Below are positions 6,595 to 10,259 of a stretch of 10,259 nt of DNA, in pieces. Each line of letters starts with the position of its first letter. Position 1 is the stretch's first letter. The position numbers and the translations under genes are program-made. Source of the DNA: Hyphococcus sp. (lineage in GTDB: Bacteria; Pseudomonadota; Alphaproteobacteria; Caulobacterales; Parvularculaceae); the NCBI GenBank assembly GCA_021604605.1, contig BQJH01000089.1:1-10259 (forward strand), in the 5' to 3' direction. The notes beneath the pieces were generated by a model. The model was not told the origin of the DNA, made no database searches, and saw nothing but the letters and a program-made list of their open reading frames with translations.

Positions 6595-7776
6595 ATGAAC
6601 AATTTTAAGAAGAAGCCTGATCCACGCCACCCCAATCCCCACCACTACGATCTGATTGTTGTGGGCGCCAGTTTCGCCGGGTTGATCGCTGCACGCACAG
6701 CCGCTCACCGGGGATTGCGCGTTGCTGTTATCGACGCCAAATCAGAGCCCGGTGCGCGCGTCAGGACAACTGGCATATTGGTAAAAGAAGCGGTTGAAGA
6801 ATGTGACATCCCCGCCGCCCTCACTCGTAAAATTCATGGCGCCCGGCTTTATGCCCCTAACCATAAACACATCGATCTTTTTGCCCCCGGTTATTATTTC
6901 CTCGCAACAGACACGCCTGCAGTCATGCGATGGCTCGCCAGAGAAACCGCGCGCGCCGGCGCTGATCTATTCTTTGGCGCACGATATACCGGCGCGGTGG
7001 TCATCGATCATCAAGTACGGCTGCCCGATCTGAATCTAACCGCTGACTATCTTCTCGGCGCCGATGGCGCCAAATCTCGCGTGGCGGAAAGTTTCGGTCT
7101 TGGCCGCAATAGCGAATTTTTAATCGGCATGGAAACGGAGTATGAAGAAACACCAACCGTAGACCCGGACTATCTTCACTGCTTCCTCGATACGAAGCTT
7201 GCGCCCGGCTATCTCGGTTGGGTTGTACCCGGCGCAGGGATGACCCAGGTTGGGCTGGCTGTTTCAAACGGAAATTTTAGCGCCAAACGCAAACCGGATT
7301 ATGACGCCTTTGTAAAAAATATCGACCGTCATTTCGCCCTTTGGAATTGCGAGGTGAAAGCAAAGCGCTCCGGCCCGATCCCCTGTGGGGGGGTGGTCAA
7401 ACCCTTATCAACGCATCGCGTATTATTAACCGGCGATGCCGCGGGGCTTGTCTCCCCCTTAACCGCAGGCGGCATTCGCTTTGCCTTTCGATATGGCCGG
7501 CGCGTCGGTGCTGTGATTTCCGAATATCTGCAAGATGGCGGCGCAGATCCGGGTCTTGTCATGGCGCGTGAATATCCGCGCTTTGGCCTTAAAACCTGGA
7601 TGCGTCGCGCATGGTCTGCAGCGCCGCCAAATGCGCTCATCAATGCCGCATTATTTACACCGCCCATGCAGGCGCTGGCGCAATGGATCTATTTTCAAAA
7701 ACGCGGAGGCTTGGTTTCAGAAAAACCAGAACGCCGTCCTCACAATCACCAAAACCCATTTCGGGCTTTTTCCTGA
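6595..7776 (+). CDS. Geranylgeranyl reductase-like FAD-dependent oxidoreductase
   Basis: This 393-residue flavoprotein is of the geranylgeranyl-reductase / p-hydroxybenzoate-hydroxylase fold. After a polar, basic 17-residue N-terminus, the FAD-binding Rossmann motif is DLIVVGASFAGLIAARTA (19-36), ending at the ribose-binding acid VIDAK (45-49). A middle motif LLGADGAKSRVAE (153-165) and the ribityl-binding motif VLLTGDAAGLVSPLTAGGI (276-294, Asp281) follow. The segment YLGWVVPGAGMTQVGLA (206-222) corresponds to the Y-x-W-x-F/V-P stretch beside the substrate pocket in geranylgeranyl reductases. Relatives reduce isoprenoid double bonds or oxidise hydrophobic substrates; which applies here cannot be decided. 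The ATG has a strong GGAGAG site, inside a hairpin. A run of seven G at 7387-7393 lies in the coding sequence but the frame is intact. The transporter gene follows after 103 bp, possibly in one operon. Confidence 0.82.
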   Translation: MNNFKKKPDPRHPNPHHYDLIVVGASFAGLIAARTAAHRGLRVAVIDAKSEPGARVRTTGILVKEAVEECDIPAALTRKIHGARLYAPNHKHIDLFAPGYYFLATDTPAVMRWLARETARAGADLFFGARYTGAVVIDHQVRLPDLNLTADYLLGADGAKSRVAESFGLGRNSEFLIGMETEYEETPTVDPDYLHCFLDTKLAPGYLGWVVPGAGMTQVGLAVSNGNFSAKRKPDYDAFVKNIDRHFALWNCEVKAKRSGPIPCGGVVKPLSTHRVLLTGDAAGLVSPLTAGGIRFAFRYGRRVGAVISEYLQDGGADPGLVMAREYPRFGLKTWMRRAWSAAPPNALINAALFTPPMQALAQWIYFQKRGGLVSEKPERRPHNHQNPFRAFS

Positions 7777-7840
7777 TTTAGCCTGGCCCGTACGACCAGA
7801 CATATTGCGGCGCATCATTTCACAACATTGATTTCAAAGG

Positions 7841-7867
7841 AAAATTTCGCCATGGTCGCGAAAATTT
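7841..7867. repeat. Imperfect inverted repeat upstream of the AbgT-type gene
   Basis: AAAATTTCGC (7841-7850) and GCGAAAATTT (7858-7867) form an inverted repeat matching at nine of ten positions around a 7-base centre. It ends 3 bases before the GGAGG ribosome site at 7871. It could be an operator or a weak mRNA hairpin; no T-run or terminator character is present. Confidence 0.4.
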
Positions 7868-7879
7868 GACGGAGGATCA

Positions 7880-9451
7880 ATGATGACGGCAGCCGCTTCA
7901 ACACAAAAAGGCATTCTTGGGTGGATCGAAAAAACGGGTAACAAACTACCCGATCCGGTCTTCATCTTCTTCTATCTCATTTTCGGTTTGATCGTTGTCA
8001 GTATCGTTGCGGCGCTGGCTGGTTATTCGGCGCCCCACCCAACGCAAAAAGTTGAAGGCACTGACAATCCAGTCATCATTCAGGCTTTAAGTCTGTTGTC
8101 TGCGGATAATATCCAAAAACTCTGGGTCGATATGCCCAAGACCTTCACGCACTTTCATCCGCTTGGATACGTGCTGGTTGTCATGCTCGGCGCCGGCATC
8201 GCAGAGCGAACCGGTCTCTTCGCGACTGCCATGCGCGCGGGCGTACGCAATGCACCGAAGTTTTTGTTGACGCCCATGGTCGCTCTGGTTGCCATGATCG
8301 GCAACCTCGCCGCCGACGCTGCTTATGTGGTCTTGATCCCACTTGCCGGTGTCTTGTTTGCCGCTGCAGGCCGCCACCCGATCGCCGGGATCGCCGCTGC
8401 CTTTGCAGGCGTATCAGGCGGGTTCTCCGCAAACCTCTTGCCGGGACAACTCGACGCTTTGCTGTTCGGGATAACCGAACAAGCCGCAGAAGCTATCGTT
8501 CCGGCATGGGACGCGAACATTGCCGGGAACTGGTATTTCATCGCCGGGATGACTTTTATTTTTCTGCCGATAATCTGGTTTGTCACCGACAAAATTATTG
8601 AACCGCGCATGGGCAAATATGTACCAGCAGGATCTTCAGGTGCATTGGTGGAAGACGAAGACAAACCACTGGCGCCTGAACAAAAGAAAGGCCTGTGGTA
8701 CGCGTTGATTGCAACACTTGCCGTTTGTGCGCTGTGGATCTTTTTTACTGTCGGCCCTGGCACGCCGTTGATTGACGAAACCGCTCGCCCGGAAGCACGT
8801 CTGTCGCCATTTTATAAGTCCTTGGTCGCCGGATTTTTTATTCTCTTTCTGGCTTCTGGCTGGGCCTACGGCGCAGCAGCGGGCACGGTGAAAAATCACC
8901 GCGATATTGTTGAGATGATGACTGGCGCCATGAGCGATCTTGCCTATTATCTCGTACTCGCCTTTGCGGCGGCGCATTTCGTTGCGATGTTTGCCTGGTC
9001 AAACCTCGGATTGATTTTTGCCGTGCAAGGCGCCGACGCCATTCAAGCTTCGAATTTGCCGATGCCGTTAACACTGGCGCTTCTCGTATTACTTACCGGC
9101 GTTATCAATCTCTTTGTCGGTTCCGCCTCAGCCAAATGGGCGTTGCTTGCGCCCGTAATGGTGCCGATGCTGATGATCCTGAATGTCTCTCCAGAGATGA
9201 CAACAGCAGCTTATCGCGTTGGCGACAGCGCCACCAACATCATTACGCCATTGATGGTTTACTTCCCATTGATCCTGACATTTTGTCAGCGATGGAAACC
9301 AGATTTCGGCCTGGGTAGTTTAACCGCAACCATGGTCCCCTACTCCATGTTCCTGCTCATTGGCGGGCTTATCATGGTGATCTTGTGGGTTGCCCTCGGC
9401 CTGCCTTTAGGACCGGGCGCAGAGATCGGTTATCAATTGCCGACGCAGTAA
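7880..9451 (+). CDS. AbgT-family transporter (p-aminobenzoyl-glutamate / antimetabolite type)
   Basis: This 523-residue inner-membrane protein has many hydrophobic helices and the usual length of the AbgT family. The family includes E. coli AbgT (p-aminobenzoyl-glutamate uptake) and Neisseria MtrF / Alcanivorax YdaH (sulfonamide and folate-precursor export driven by the proton gradient). Characteristic segments are GNKLPDPVFIFFYLI (20-34), HPLGYVLVVMLGAGIAERTG (93-112), NLLPGQLDALLFG (185-197) and GSASAKWALLAPVMVPM (414-430). YRVGDSATNIITPLM follows (445-459). Asp192, Ser417, Trp420, Pro438, Arg446, Asp449 and Pro457 fall at, or one residue from, the numbers I recall for functional MtrF residues. 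GGAGG at 7871-7875 lies 4 bases from the ATG at 7880 and 7 from the ATG at 7883, so the second Met may be the real start. Tandem TAA stops end the gene. Substrate and transport direction are not decided. Confidence 0.93.
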   Translation: MMTAAASTQKGILGWIEKTGNKLPDPVFIFFYLIFGLIVVSIVAALAGYSAPHPTQKVEGTDNPVIIQALSLLSADNIQKLWVDMPKTFTHFHPLGYVLVVMLGAGIAERTGLFATAMRAGVRNAPKFLLTPMVALVAMIGNLAADAAYVVLIPLAGVLFAAAGRHPIAGIAAAFAGVSGGFSANLLPGQLDALLFGITEQAAEAIVPAWDANIAGNWYFIAGMTFIFLPIIWFVTDKIIEPRMGKYVPAGSSGALVEDEDKPLAPEQKKGLWYALIATLAVCALWIFFTVGPGTPLIDETARPEARLSPFYKSLVAGFFILFLASGWAYGAAAGTVKNHRDIVEMMTGAMSDLAYYLVLAFAAAHFVAMFAWSNLGLIFAVQGADAIQASNLPMPLTLALLVLLTGVINLFVGSASAKWALLAPVMVPMLMILNVSPEMTTAAYRVGDSATNIITPLMVYFPLILTFCQRWKPDFGLGSLTATMVPYSMFLLIGGLIMVILWVALGLPLGPGAEIGYQLPTQ

Positions 9452-9468
9452 TAAATAAAGGGGCAATG

Positions 9469-9508
9469 AAGAGCGCATCGCAGATAAGTGTCTTGCGCCC
9501 TCTTTTTT
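9469..9508 (+). terminator. Probable intrinsic terminator after the AbgT-type gene
   Basis: AAGAG-CGCA (9469-9477) pairs with TGCG (9494-9497) and CTCTT (9500-9504), with a two-C bulge; the 3' arm runs into six T (9503-9508). It begins 17 bases after the stop. The loop is long (16 bases), which lowers confidence. Confidence 0.55.
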
Positions 9509-9514
9509 CCGTTC

Positions 9515-9534
9515 TTCCCGGCGAAAGCCGGGAA
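9515..9534. repeat. Palindromic repeat element with GAAA loop
   Basis: TTCCCGGC (9515-9522), a GAAA loop, and GCCGGGAA (9527-9534) make a perfect 8-bp stem, continued on the right by TGACA. Elements of the form cattcccggcgaaagccgggaatg are, from memory, common dispersed intergenic repeats in proteobacterial genomes. The copy number here cannot be checked from one window. Confidence 0.6.
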
Positions 9535-9572
9535 TGACATTGCGTGAGAAATTAAAGACGCAAAACAATTTT

Positions 9573-9615
9573 CTTCGCCCTTCGTGACGAGCCTCTGGCG
9601 CTTCTCAGGGTGAAG
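9573..9615. repeat. Second, longer imperfect palindromic repeat
   Basis: CTTCGCCCT (9573-9581) pairs with AGGGTGAAG (9607-9615) at eight of nine positions. The inner arms GTGACGAGCC and GGCGCTTCTC pair at seven of ten around TCT. The arms extend outward through AATTTT and AAATTTT. It resembles the cttcgagacgcgcc...ctcaggatgag type of intergenic repeat I recall from Alphaproteobacteria. It may also terminate transcription of the desaturase gene on the opposite strand. Confidence 0.5.
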
Positions 9616-9655
9616 GAAATTTTGTCAGAAGGGGCGGAATGAACAGTCCAGCGCG

Positions 9656-10258
9656 TTATTTTTTTAGCGCTGAAAACCCAACCATTCGGCCTTGCGTTTC
9701 GTCCCACAATGTCATGCCGGGAGATTTAAGGCTTTCGACAAATGTCAGCCTCGGCAAGGTCTGTAAGTCAGCACTGGCGTCATAACATTCCTGCAACCGA
9801 TAATTCGGGATCAGGCTGCACAGATGATGGATGTGGTGCAAGCCAATATTGCCCGTAAACCACTGCAGGACACGGGGCAATGCATAATGAGAACTGCCAT
9901 AAAGCGCGGCTTCATTATAATTCCATTCTTCTTGGCGGGCCCAATACGCATCTTCGTATTGATGCTGCACAAAAAATAACCAGGAACCGATGATCCCTGC
10001 AAAAGAAACAACCGGCGTAAAAATGAGCAATGTCGTCAATGGGCCGAACGCAAAGCAAAGCGCGCCATAAAAGATAAGCAAGCCAAAATTCAGCAACATC
10101 ACACTCCGCCAGATGCGCGGCCCCTTCATACCATGATAAACTTCCGAATACGGCATCGGACCGGCAAGCGGGATGCGCTGCATCAGAATAAAATAAATGG
10201 GCGGACCGAACACAAGCAAGGTCAAAGGATGACGGTAAAATTTATAGAGGCCTTTTTT
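9656..10258 (-). CDS. Membrane fatty-acid desaturase, omega-6/DesA-like, C-terminal part (5' end outside window)
   Basis: The 200 visible residues are the C-terminal part of a di-iron membrane acyl-lipid desaturase, which inserts a cis double bond into fatty acyl chains of membrane lipids. The frame is open to the window edge and begins KKGLYKFYRHPLTLLVFGPP, a normal internal stretch of this family, so the apparent TTG start at 10225 is not used. Hydrophobic helices cover about residues 15-30 and 53-95 of the fragment. The second histidine box is FVQHQYEDAYW (His at fragment residue 99). The third is GLHHIHH (box at 9824-9838), followed by the family-typical IPNYRLQECYD. The first box (HDxxH) would lie outside the window. 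No defect is seen in the visible part. It is convergent with the AbgT-type gene across a repeat-rich 204-bp gap. Confidence 0.92.
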   Translation of the reverse strand, partial: KKGLYKFYRHPLTLLVFGPPIYFILMQRIPLAGPMPYSEVYHGMKGPRIWRSVMLLNFGLLIFYGALCFAFGPLTTLLIFTPVVSFAGIIGSWLFFVQHQYEDAYWARQEEWNYNEAALYGSSHYALPRVLQWFTGNIGLHHIHHLCSLIPNYRLQECYDASADLQTLPRLTFVESLKSPGMTLWDETQGRMVGFSALKK

Positions 10259-10259
10259 A

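Noticed and set aside
7852..7869. Five-codon leader ORF (MVAKI) just before the AbgT-type gene
   Set aside because: It is too short to support, and it coincides with the inverted repeat, which explains the sequence as well.
9452..9655. CRISPR array or small RNA in the repeat-rich gap
   Set aside because: The repeats are two different single palindromes, without regular spacers or repeated units.

Overview
The window looks like a chromosomal segment of an alphaproteobacterium with moderate GC content. The main clue is the cluster lptD-surA-pdxA-rsmA on the + strand. Its SurA has a divergent parvulin domain and its LptD ends in the short alphaproteobacterial style. A small lipoprotein that I recognise as the CC0125/CC1285 type, named after Caulobacter loci, supports this. 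An AbgT-family transporter and an omega-6-type desaturase would suit a marine or aquatic member, but I cannot assign a genus.

Layout. Positions 2-4251 (+) hold the 3' end of lptD, then surA, pdxA and rsmA. This is a conserved envelope-biogenesis and housekeeping cluster, with pdxA and rsmA overlapping by 4 bp. Positions 4263-6443 (-) hold four genes, read from right to left. A CC0125/CC1285-like lipoprotein and a cupin protein come first, 5 bp apart. A 115-bp gap rich in short direct repeats follows. Then come an isoprenylcysteine-methyltransferase-like membrane protein and a PaaI-type hotdog thioesterase, 18 bp apart. Positions 6595-9451 (+) hold a geranylgeranyl-reductase-like flavoprotein and a full-length AbgT-family transporter, followed by a terminator. 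The 9452-9655 gap carries two palindromic repeat elements. The end of the window (-) is the C-terminal part of a membrane fatty-acid desaturase whose start lies beyond the edge.

How the genes work together. LptD is the outer-membrane LPS translocon and SurA is the periplasmic chaperone that helps such barrels fold, so their linkage is functional. PdxA (vitamin B6 synthesis) and RsmA (16S rRNA dimethylation) are conserved neighbours with no direct biochemical link. The other genes are mostly recognisable families with unknown substrates. I see no mobile element, CRISPR array, tRNA, rRNA or phage signature.

I found no clearly new multi-gene system. The points most worth a second look are small-scale: a hairpin that would bury the ribosome-binding site of the flavoprotein gene, a 15-bp-period direct repeat plus a second repeat pair around the likely promoter of the methyltransferase/thioesterase pair, the lipoprotein-cupin pair, and the cysteine-containing parvulin domains of SurA.
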